From Mesostigma viride (Eukaryota; Streptophyta; Mesostigmatophyceae; Mesostigmatales; Mesostigmataceae): 64,000 nt of DNA. The stretch is taken from the NCBI GenBank assembly GCA_009746045.1, contig RPFO01001186.1:32501-96500 (forward strand). The letters run 5' to 3'. Within the stretch, counting starts at the first letter, position 1. Each line of letters begins with the position of its first letter. The notes beneath the pieces are model-generated. The model searched no databases. It worked only from the letters and a program-made list of their open reading frames with translations, and had not been told where the DNA came from. Positions 1-24,419 of the stretch are shown here, piece after piece. The translations under genes and the position numbers were made by a program.

Positions 1-836
1 CATGCCTTTTACTTTTACCACGCTCGCAGTCATTCAGATTGGAGACGGGGGATGATGCATTTCTTTCGACATGTGCCGTCAAGGTGGACCATTGCGGGTG
101 TTTTTAGTGAAGGTGTTATAGTGAACCCTTGTGCCTGTACCGCCCCTCGAACCTTGGCTCAGACTGGCACCCCCCCCCCCTCCCCTTGTCAACAAGAGGG
201 CTACCTTGCAAAGTCGTAGGTGGCAGTGGGAGGGGGGCTGCAGCAAGAGACCACATGGTTGGCAGCGGATGAGGGGGCAGCAAACGAGCGCATGGGATTG
301 CAAAGTTGTAGGGTGCACATGCCTCTTCAAGCGTGCCTCCCGGTGGCAGATGTCAGTGTTTCACTTCAGCCCCTACTACGCCAGTTGTTGAAAGATTGTC
401 TTAGATGAAATGTTGAAGATTGTCTTCTGCGCCAATTGTTGAGATTGGGATGCCCGTGTTCCACCCAACCTCACGGAGGTCGCCCCCGATTGCACAGGTA
501 ATGGACAGGTTATGGACCGATTACACAGGTTGTGGACCGCAGCACAATGCGCGTGCTCACAGCGTGTATGGCATCGGGCCACGTGCGCACTGCTTGGATT
601 CCTGGCCCCATCCCTGGCACTGCCCTAACTTACGGCAGGGATCAGCGTGTGGCAACCGATGTACTAGTGGAACTCCCTTGCCACCCCCTTTTCCACCGAC
701 TTCAACTGGCATCCTCATGCTTACCTTGCATCTCTCTCCGCACGCTTCTAAGTCACGGAAGGTAGCGGTTTTATGAAGTGTCTCGAACGTCTCAAAGCGG
801 CATCCCCTATCTTGAACATGCTTGAATTTTGTATCT

Positions 837-873
<37 letters not shown>

Positions 874-1040
874 TGGCTGGCTCAAAATGGCATCTCTATC
901 TTCAACATGGCGTCCCTTGCACCACTCCAGGCACGGATGGCAGCAGTTATAAGGATCGGACTCTTTGAACCACCCAAACTGACATCTGTCTGTTTGTTTA
1001 ACACATGCCGCTCCTTGCACCACTCCTTGCAACACTCCAG
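1..1040. other. Upstream or intronic region with no supported gene
   Basis: No convincing coding exon is visible. There is a CTGG tetranucleotide run at 837-882. A degraded copy of the first exon edge lies at 914-946: the string ccactccag followed by gcacggatggcagcag resembles the 3' splice site and exon start at 1031-1056. Because the exon at 1041 looks spliced at its 5' side, this stretch may be an intron of the same gene. Confidence 0.4.
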
Positions 1041-16573
<15,533 letters not shown>

Positions 16574-16589
<16 letters not shown>

Positions 16590-16660
16590 CTGTTTAAGTT
16601 AAGAACATTTGAGTGGCCTTGACTGTTTAAGTTAAGAACAGTTGAGTGGCCTTGAAGCGA
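16574..16660 (+). repeat. Tandem copies of the gene's stop-codon edge
   Basis: The string tttgagtggccttgactgtt and then taagttaagaaca is repeated, followed by a third partial copy. The first copy contains the real last codons and stop; the others lie in the 3' flank. The unit is about 37 bp. Confidence 0.8.
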
Positions 16661-16725
16661 CTATGCTGGCAAGAAAACATTCCTTTGTATCCAGTGACTC
16701 AGCGCGTTATTACATTTCTTACTTT

Positions 16726-17341
16726 TTATATCCCTAGCCTATTTGGGTTTATTTTGTTAATTATCTTTGTATGCATTTCTTTACTTGCCCGAAACTGCAG
16801 AACGGGGGTTGCATAGCCCGTGTCGGTCCCCAGCAGCCGACCTATGTTTCGGTCCAGGTCCGCCACATCCCGGTCGATCGCCCCAGCGGGCGCGCCATCC
16901 TCCTCCCCACCTCGATCCCCCTCCACCATGCCCCGCCCCTCCGCTTCCACCTGCCGAAGGGGGAACACCCCTGTTCTCACCGCACCTGCTGACGCTGATG
17001 GATCCTGCTCTGCAATGCCTCCCCCAGCTGCGCTGCTAGCACATCGACCAGGTCCTCCTCCCCATCCCAATCGCTGACAAACCCCCTTTCCTCCAATGCG
17101 TCCATGACGTTCTTGGCACGCCCCTTGTTGAGCTTCTTGATTTGCTCTAGCCATGCAACCCCCCTCCCCTAGGATCTTCTGAACCGCAGTGGCGGCCTCC
17201 TTTAGGGTGCATGCATCCCTCCTTGGCTGCTTGCTTGAGTTTCGCTATGAAATTCCGTTCTGGGGCTGTCACTGTACGGTGGGTTATAATGCTTGATGTG
17301 TTGCCTTGCGTTTTGTTTTTTTGTGTGTGTGATGTGGTCAC
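16726..17341 (-). pseudogene. Frameshifted coding remnant, family unknown
   Basis: Read on the minus strand, protein-like stretches alternate between frames: NFIAKLKQAAKEGC, then LKEAATAVQKILGEG, then WLEQIKKLNKGRAKNVMDAL with EERGFVSDWDGEEDLVDVLA, then GAIDRDVADLDRNIGRLLG. The shifts coincide with a duplicated ATGC near 17209 and a run of G near 17165. CAGCAG|GTGCGG at 16985 and ggcag at 16951 could instead bound a 35-bp intron. It is convergent with gene 1 and cut off on its 5' side by repeat element X. It may be a decayed gene, or an active gene with sequence errors. I cannot name the family. Confidence 0.4.
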
Positions 17342-17471
17342 GTGAGGTTCTCAGGCAAAAGAAACAACCTGCTTCCTAGAATGCAAGCCCACCTTTTATA
17401 GCAACCACCTGTCCAGCCAACGCCTACCTGGGTGGCTGGGGTACAGATGCCAGCTTAAAACAAATGAAAGA

Positions 17472-18073
17472 AACAATTGCGGATCATTGCAAGCCTAGCT
17501 TGCTTAAGGCATGGTCCGCCGACACACAAGCTGACATTATCCTAAATTAAGTAACACCGGCATGCGTCGCACGCCGGCCTGAACAGTGCTGAAAACGCCA
17601 CTACAAACAACGTGGCCACGCACCCCCAGGCTAGTGCGTTAACCGTACAGGTAGTTGTACAAGGTTCTCAAGACTGACAAACATAAAACTCGCCCATCGA
17701 CCCCTTGGGCCGGTCCGAATCCACTATACAATAATTAATCACGACTCACTCAAGAACCCAACTCAGTCAAAGATTCGTTAAGCAACAAGCTGACCCTACA
17801 GGTCCCCACCTAACCTCAGCTGGTGCAACCAAATACGAATCTTTGCAAGTAAGTCGTATAAAACCTACAATTAATTTTCTTGGACCACTGATTAATGACC
17901 ACCGACCCTTATAAAAAACCGGGTCATCCAAGGGAAATTCAGGTGAACATGAAACCCTTTGTACAGATCGAATTAGTCAGCCCATGTTGCAGACAGCCTT
18001 CCACATGCAGGCCAAGGCATAGCGGCCCTATCTTTCCCGCATGCGTTAATTAAACTATATTCAGAGAAAACCG
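17472..18073 (-). mobile_element. Uninterrupted copy of repeat element X
   Basis: The reverse complement matches 3205-3415 and 5211-5620 in order. At the join it reads aaaattaattgtaggtt, with none of the 1.8 kb found in the other copy. This gives the boundaries of both the element and the nested insertion. Confidence 0.75.
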
Positions 18074-18155
18074 ATTTCTGAAAAAAAAAAAATTCTCTTT
18101 GTGCTGTACGGCGTTGCATTCTCCGCTCAGCAGGTTAGTCATAGATAAAATGAGC

Positions 18156-19008
18156 ATTAATTAATTAATATACACGTGACTGCGTCACGTGAGCATAAGT
18201 CCTCAGTGGGAGGGGAACATGGGATGGAATGGATGGTATAAGCTATCGAGGTCCTAGTTACAGGGGTGTGGGCACCGCGGCCCGAATCGCTATGAATGCC
18301 ATACTTGGTCACACGCGGAGCCCCTGGCAACAGGCTTCGGGGTGGTCTCCTTCAGCACTACTTGCCATCTATCCTTGCGCACCATCTGCCTCCATACTAC
18401 AGACAAACCAGTAGGCTGCCCGGGGGTGAGCCCGTCACGTCTAGTGTAGCACATGTCCACGCCGAGTCTATCACGAAAAGTCCACGGGTGGCGGCGGTAA
18501 TTAAGCCCCTGCCGCTCGCGGCCTGGGGCACGCCAGGTGAGGACATATCGCCCAGGCTGGGCGGGCTTGGTGCCAGCTAGTCTATCTGATGCGTCTACCT
18601 GATCTGTGCAGGCCAGGTGCCCGGCTAGGCCCAGGCGCCTGTGCCAAATAATGTGGGAAACATAGGGCAAATCAGCATACAAAACCTCATTACTAATGTG
18701 CAAACCAAAGGGGATGTTAAGGGCCTTGCGCAGTATCTTGGTGACGTTGCGGTCGAGTCGTTGCTCTGGAGCTCCTGCGTCAGTGTCCACTGGTCTCGGC
18801 GCCCGGTAGGTCAGGATCGTCAGAATGACGACCTTGAAGAGGTCACGCTTGACGATCCGGGGTAGGGCGGGGTGGCTCCACCAGCCGCCGGGTGGTCATG
18901 GAGTTGCGCCCACACCATGCCGATCCGTTAGTGTCGTCAGGTCGTCCTCGCAGTCGGGAAGCCAACTGCCGAGCAGGCTGCTTGAAGCGGCCTGAAGTAG
19001 GGAAGTTG
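18156..19008 (-). mobile_element. LINE 3' part: C-terminal coding region, 3' UTR and TTAA tail
   Basis: On the minus strand, reading frames at about 18290-18790 encode the region downstream of reverse transcriptase, including RRLGLAGHLA, similar to the related copy at 37846-38547. The 3' UTR ends with CACGTGACGCAGTCACGTG (hairpin, 18173-18191) and a TTAA repeat (18156-18170). Short tandem 3' tails instead of poly-A are known for RTE-type LINEs. The copy is interrupted on its 5' side by the LTR element at 19009. Confidence 0.7.
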
Positions 19009-19531
19009 TGTCAGGATATGCCCCAATATGCCTGACAGTCTTTTTATTGAGTGTGCTAGTTTCGGGTATACCGGAACTTGTATGACTACTTTCTGCTACA
19101 TTTGACTAAATATATTTCCAGTGGTGTTAGCTGACATCCGATTTCCAGCGGTGTTAGCTGACATCCGTACCGTACCTAGTGGTACTGTAGCCGCCTGACA
19201 AAATTTGCCTGGATCTGCGCTTCGCGCCGACCCTATGTTCACTAAGTGCTGCCCTGGAGGCGCAATGTCCTTGTACTTGCATACTAGTGACCCGACGCGT
19301 CATTTTAGTGTTGATGTAAGCCACCCACTTGTGTGTGGCGGCTGGATGCACTCTAACTTATACCGTAGATTATTTCCAGATCGACGGATACTGTGACAGT
19401 GTGTTTTTCCACTTAATGTTGCCCCTGCAATTGTCATGGCTACCCGTTTGAACGCCGACTCAAAGTCAATATATATAATCAGTAAAGCATTATTCGATCT
19501 TTAAGCCTGCCACCTGTCTTACATTTTGACA
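19009..19531 (+). repeat. 5' LTR
   Basis: TG...CA ends. It includes a tandem 27-bp repeat (ccagtggtgttagctgacat and ccagcggtgttagctgacat) and an AT-rich box tcaatatatataatcag near the 3' end that could serve as a promoter element. Confidence 0.92.
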
Positions 19532-19546
19532 TGGTATCGAGCGGGG
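19532..19546 (+). promoter_or_regulatory. Primer-binding site
   Basis: TGGTATCGAGCGGGG directly follows the 5' LTR. Copia-like elements commonly use TGGTATCAGAGC-type sites complementary to initiator methionine tRNA. Confidence 0.75.
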
Positions 19547-19845
19547 TGGCCAACTAAATTGCTGCAACTGGTCCCATTTATCGGGCAAATTGACTCCCTG
19601 AATCCGACGTCGGCACTTTATGCCAGTCGTGCATATCCTTGACGGGCTTCCCTGTATCGAAATTCAAGAACTCCAGTATTTAGACGATCGTCTCTATCTC
19701 GTATTCGCTGTTCTCAACCATCGTCGCATATTAATATTAATCTTTACCATTACGGATTGAGCGTCTCCGGTTTTCTCGGTTGTTTCCAGATTTTCACCTT
19801 GCCGAGACTCGGTTGTGACCAGATTTTAACCTTGCCGAGACAATC

Positions 19846-20775
19846 ATGTCCGCAGCCGCGACAGCAGCAGCTACGAAAGCGACGAAAGATCTCAACATCT
19901 TACAGGCCTGCAAAAATATTACACAGTTCGACGGCCTCGACCCAGTAAAGTGGGATAACACGAAGATTCCTTTTCTGGCCGTAGTGACAGCATTCGGGAT
20001 GCTGTCTGTCCTGCTTGGCAGCGAGGTCAATGAGGAACGCGACCTGATTCTTTTTGCGGCCCTTTGTCAGTGCCTCATTGGACCGGCACTCAAAGTGGCA
20101 AACAGTGTTACTCAGAAAACTGGCAGCGTGGCATATCATCGCATCTGTGAAGAATATGAGCATCTCAAACTGCAGATGAGCAACCGGCGAGCACTACGCC
20201 GCAAGCTAAATCGAATGAAGCTGGAACACGGCGTCACAATGCGGCAATATATAACCGACGGGGAATTAACTTATAACGACCTGATTGCCACCGGCGCCAA
20301 AATGGCACCCGAGGATCTGGCCGAGAATCTGCTCGCCGGCGTGACCGAGGAGTTGCTTCCGTCCCTTGCCCAATTGAACCTTGGGGACGGTATCACCCTA
20401 CAGGAAACTAAGGCGGCACTTCTTAAGGCCTGGGACCTTGTGCACGGTAACAAAGATTCCGCGGAGGCCACCGGGGTGTATCATACCTCCCACTCTGGAC
20501 GCGGTGGCCGTGGCACCGGCCGTGGCAGGGGGCGTGGCGGTCACAATGGCGGGACCCAGCGGCCCAGCTGCACCCACTGCGGTCGCACCTCTCATCAGGA
20601 GCCCACCTGCTGGTGGAAGTATCCTCACCTACGGAACACTCGCGGCAACACCGGCGGGCCCGCCGCCCACCACACCACCGACACCCCGGCGCCCTCCCAC
20701 GAGGCCCCGACCTCCCCCCGGTTTCTGCTTCTAAACGCCTTATCCAGCTCCCCCGGGACAGGGAACAAGGGGTAG
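19846..20775 (+). CDS. Copia-type Gag protein with CCHC zinc knuckle
   Basis: 309 residues. The N-terminal about 200 residues have the helical Gag pattern of Ty1/copia elements (FDGLDPVKWDNTKIPFLA; LKLQMSNRRALRRKLNRMKL; ADG-like YITDGELTYNDLIATGA). A Gly/Arg-rich linker (about 219-240) precedes a knuckle CTHCGRTSHQEPTC (C-x2-C-x4-H-x4-C), then a Pro/Thr/His-rich tail. It would package the element RNA into virus-like particles in the cytoplasm. The ATG is preceded by about 310 bp of leader after the primer-binding site. The ORF is intact. Confidence 0.9.
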   Translation: MSAAATAAATKATKDLNILQACKNITQFDGLDPVKWDNTKIPFLAVVTAFGMLSVLLGSEVNEERDLILFAALCQCLIGPALKVANSVTQKTGSVAYHRICEEYEHLKLQMSNRRALRRKLNRMKLEHGVTMRQYITDGELTYNDLIATGAKMAPEDLAENLLAGVTEELLPSLAQLNLGDGITLQETKAALLKAWDLVHGNKDSAEATGVYHTSHSGRGGRGTGRGRGRGGHNGGTQRPSCTHCGRTSHQEPTCWWKYPHLRNTRGNTGGPAAHHTTDTPAPSHEAPTSPRFLLLNALSSSPGTGNKG

Positions 20776-21301
20776 CAGCCAGCTGGGCCCAGCTAGCACC
20801 AGACGTGGGCCCTGGAGCTTTTCAACCTGCACTGCAGCAGGCGACAGCAGCCAGCCCCCCCAACCCGTCCTCTGGCCCTCCTGCATCGCTAGCGGCTAGT
20901 AGCCCGCCCTGCCAGACGTGACAGGTGCAGGTCTTCATGCCAGCAGCCAGCAGTGACCAGTACTGCAGTACCAGCATCAACCAGTCAACCTGTGTTCTTT
21001 TCTCCTGTGGCGCACTCCCAGGGACACCTGGGGGCCACCGGATGTCTTTCCAGGGTCCCAGCATTTTTCCCAGCAACAGCAGCCACAACCAAGGTTTTCT
21101 AGGGTCACCGGCATTCTCCAAGCGACAGCCACTGTGGCGCACTCCCAGGGACACCTGGGGGCTACAGTCATCAAGTCTCCTCTCAGCTCCAACCAGATAG
21201 CCGTGTAAGGGGGGTGCCATGGGAGTGTACCCGGCTATACCCTCACTAGCTATAGGTCTCTCTGAGCAAGGGGGGAACAGGCACATTGTATGCAAGGGGG
21301 G
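20776..21301 (+). other. Non-coding interior of the LTR element
   Basis: No pol domains. A repeat of tggcgcactcccagggacac with cctggggg occurs at about 21010 and 21133. The stretch ends with the purine tract before the 3' LTR. Confidence 0.7.
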
Positions 21302-21824
21302 TGTCAGGATATGCCCCAATATGCCTGACAGTCTTTTTATTGAGTGTGCTAGTTTCGGGTATACCGGAACTTATATGACTACTTTCTGCTACATTTGACT
21401 AAATATATTTCCAGTGGTGTTAGCTGACATCCGATTTCCAGCGGTGTTAGCTGACATCCGTACCGTACCTAGTGGTACTGTAGCCGCCTGACAAAATTTG
21501 CCTGGATCTGCGCTTCGCGCCGACCCTATGTTCACTAAGTGCTGCCCTGGAGGCGCAATGTCCTTGTACTTGCATACTAGTGACCCGACGCGTCATTTTA
21601 GTGTTGATGTAAGCCACCCACTTGTGTGTGGCGGCTGGATGCACTCTAACTTATACCGTAGATTATTTCCAGATCGACGGATACTGTGACAGTGTGTTTT
21701 TCCACTTAATGTTGCCCCTGCAATTGTCATGGCTACCCGTTTGAACGCCGACTCAAAGTCAATATATATAATCAGTAAAGCATTATTCGATCTTTAAGCC
21801 TGCCACCTGTCTTACATTTTGACA
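21302..21824 (+). repeat. 3' LTR
   Basis: Same length as the 5' LTR and nearly identical. It is followed by AGTTG, the second target-site copy, and then by LINE sequence. Confidence 0.92.
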
Positions 21825-23010
21825 AGTTGAACTCGGTGTCGTCTAAGAGGCGGAGTGTGGGACTGTGGGTGGGGGCCCTGCCATGCATGCCGAGGGCCAG
21901 GGCCTCCGTTTTGGGGCTGATTTCTAGACCAACCGCCCGAGCCTCGAGCGCCAGGCAGTCCAGCCAAAGTTGGGCAGACTCCGGCTTCTCGATGAGCGTG
22001 ATGTCGTCGGCATAAATGAGGTCAGCTAGTAAATTCTGCTTGTTAGTCGGCCCCCCTTCGCCAAGCTTGTTCGTGATCGCTAGGCCAGGAGCACGGCCTG
22101 AAATGCTAGCAAAGCGAGCACGTGCCTGGCGCATAACATAATCCACTACAATAATAAACAGGTACGGCGACAGGACGCAACCCTGCCTGAGACGCCGGTC
22201 CGTGCAGTGGGCATGGCGGGGTAAAGCCGTGTTGAGTGCGCACCGAAGTGGTCGACCCCTCATACAGCGTGTGGATGACGGTAATCAGGGGAGTGGGGAC
22301 GCGAGCGCGAGCAAGTATAGCCCATAGAGCGTCCCAGAGGACAGAATCAAAAGCCTTGATGAAGTCGACGAAGATAAGGATGGCGGGAAACTCACCAGGT
22401 TGCAGGAGAGCGATTTCCCCAAAGAGGCGACGCGCGACGAAGATGGCCATGACGGTGTTGCGCCCAGGACGAAAGCCCATTTGACTTTCCCCAAGGTGAC
22501 AGTCGAGAGCAGAACGAAGGCGGTTGAGGATCATGCGCATGAACAGCTTGAGTGCGGCGCTCTGGATGCAGACTCCACGTACGGTAGTTGGCGGGGTCGT
22601 CAGGGGAACCTTTGTTTTTGTACAGCATAATACAGTAGCTGTGCTGCCACTGAGGAATCAGCGGCGCGTCGGCAAGCAGGATCCGGTTGCAGACGGTCAA
22701 GCAGGAACCCCGTGAGCGCCGTCAGCTTAATCACCGGGGCGGGGAGCTGGCTAGGTCCAACGGCGGCGTAGAAGCGGAGTTGCTTGGCGGCGGTGCTCAG
22801 CTCGAGCTCGGTGAACGGCGGGAGCTTATTGGGGTCGGCCAGGGGTTCCGTCAGGGCTGGGTACATGTAGTCCTGCTCAGCGGCGGGCGGCGTGGGCGGC
22901 ACAACGTCCGCAGGCGCTACTGGCAGGCGCGCGGCCGCCAGAGGGCCAAGCGGCGGAGGCGGCGGGGGGGTGCCGAGCAGCCGGGACTGGGAGGAATACC
23001 ACTGGTCGAG
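21825..23010 (-). pseudogene. LINE reverse transcriptase, frameshifted, split by the LTR element
   Basis: On the minus strand in successive frames: ELSTAAKQLRFYAAVGPSQL (about 22770), PQWQHSYCIMLYKNKG (about 22630), QMGFRPGRNT and FVDFIKAFDSV (about 22470 and 22360), RQGCVLSPYLF and the catalytic box LIYADDITLI (about 22020). These are the conserved motifs of non-LTR reverse transcriptases, including the YADD active site. At least two frame changes make it inactive. The reading continues after the LTR element at 19008. No endonuclease domain is seen, so it is 5'-truncated. Confidence 0.85.
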
Positions 23011-23012
23011 CG

Positions 23013-23175
23013 CTCAGGATGATGAATATGAATGAAGATCTATGGAAATGTGTAGCCTTGTGCATGGAAATTATGGCTGGCTTACGTGTAGAGCGACTAG
23101 ATGAACTAGACGGCGGGGCCGGAAACAGCTTGCTTGATCAGGGCGTGTGTTTCGATCGAGCCTAACTGGGGCCCC
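23013..23175 (+). repeat. Dispersed repeat R3, copy 1
   Basis: The string gctggcttacgtgtagagcg and neighbouring sequence match 37480-37640 and 43970-44086. It lies against the 5'-truncated end of the LINE. Confidence 0.7.
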
Positions 23176-24155
23176 GGGAGTGTCTAGTGGTGAGCACCAT
23201 TGCTGCGATCGCTCTCCCACCATTTACGAGGAAATACCCGCAAATGGAAAACCACTGAAAAGGTCTAGCTAGTCAGTCATTACGTTAGCCATGCCATGTT
23301 TCCAAACGTCCAAGAACTGCACACGGTGCAAAGGCAAAAATCCGGAGGACTGCACTTTCAAATGTGCGGCGGGAACCAAAAGCCCGCCTATGCCAGAAAA
23401 ACATCGTGTTGCTGCATGTATTTTCTGATTTGGCACGCCGCAAAGGTGGGAACCATTTGCGTTCAGTGCCGGTCCGCGGAAAACGCGATCTGCAAATGAA
23501 TCCAGGCCGGAATCGAACTGGGGACCTCTCGCACCAACTTTTGCTGACTATAGGACGGACGTCTCCTGGGATCCTAAGGCATCGCCAGCTGACACCTACA
23601 GTCCAACCGCAAAAGTTCTCCTTTCCGGGGAGAGATGCAAGCCATTCGGATTTTGCACTAGATAAATCATTCGCATGTATGTCCGAAGGTGCTGACTTCG
23701 AATCACTCTAGGCAACATTTGACGATAGTATAGCTACTCTTTTGCTCGTATCTTTTTACCTATTTATCCCTTTCTGCCAAACTTCCAAGTGCTCGCTAGG
23801 CTCGACACTAGTCGGCACGCTACAGATATGTTTTTAGCGGGTGAAGAAATATATTCATGGTATGATCGCCCAGCCACGTCGTCTATTCAAACTTGTCATC
23901 CCAAGCCACGACTCGTTCATCAGCCTTCATCCTTCACAATTGACCAAGTCCTTGAACTTGTTGGACTCACGTTCGGCATCCAGCATTAGTGTGTCTTCCA
24001 CCATTGTCTCGCACCATTACCACTCGCCAGAGGCGGTGTGCGTTACAATTATCCAATAATTGAATCGTCGTCCTCCAGGTTGAGCTTAACAAATAAAATA
24101 ACTGACAGTGCCTAATGGATTGATTCATCGCCAGTTGTCAATCTCAACTTTCCTC
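23176..24155. other. Intergenic, no gene recognised
   Basis: No exon or recognised repeat. A tRNA B-box-like string GTTCGATTCC occurs on the minus strand at 23509-23518, without a fold I could complete. Confidence 0.4.
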
Positions 24156-24419
24156 TCACTTGTCATCCTCCAGGTTGATCGAATCCTTGAACTTGCCGTA
24201 CAGAACCTTCTTCAAGCCCGCCATCTTGTTCAAAATACTTGCCAGCTCGCCCTCCAGCGCGGCTGACTCCGCAGCAACGAGCGCCTTGTGGTCCTCAAGC
24301 AACTTCTCCAAATCCTCGCGCGAGGTCTCGATGAACACCTCGGCCACACGCACGTGCGCGCTGTCGCCGTCCATCAGCATGATCTCGTTCTCGGCATCCT
24401 CCAGCAGCTCCGCCTCCTC
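24156..24419 (-). CDS. PFDN4: Prefoldin 4 exon 2
   Basis: Starts [12 protein letters not shown] and ends INLEDDK with the stop at 24158-24156. It covers the hairpin region and the C-terminal helix. Confidence 0.93.
   Translation of the reverse strand, partial: EEAELLEDAENEIMLMDGDSAHVRVAEVFIETSREDLEKLLEDHKALVAAESAALEGELASILNKMAGLKKVLYGKFKDSINLEDDK

Larger units (their letters stand above)
19009..21824 (+). mobile_element. Non-autonomous copia-like LTR retrotransposon, gag only
   Basis: It has two 523-bp LTRs (19009-19531 and 21302-21824), beginning TGTCAGG and ending TTTTGACA, with one difference seen by eye (G/A near 19081). The target-site duplication AGTTG is at 19004-19008 and 21825-21829. 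The primer-binding site TGGTATCGAGC follows the 5' LTR and resembles the initiator-tRNA site of copia elements. A purine tract (gcaagggggg) precedes the 3' LTR. The 1.77-kb interior encodes only Gag; protease, integrase and reverse transcriptase are missing, so it needs a helper. Near-identical LTRs indicate a recent insertion, made into the LINE on the other strand. Confidence 0.93.

Noticed and set aside
23270-23640. tRNA or tRNA-derived SINE on the minus strand (GTTCGATTCC box)
   Set aside because: The B-box-like string is present but the T-arm stem does not pair and no A box or acceptor stem fits at the right distance.
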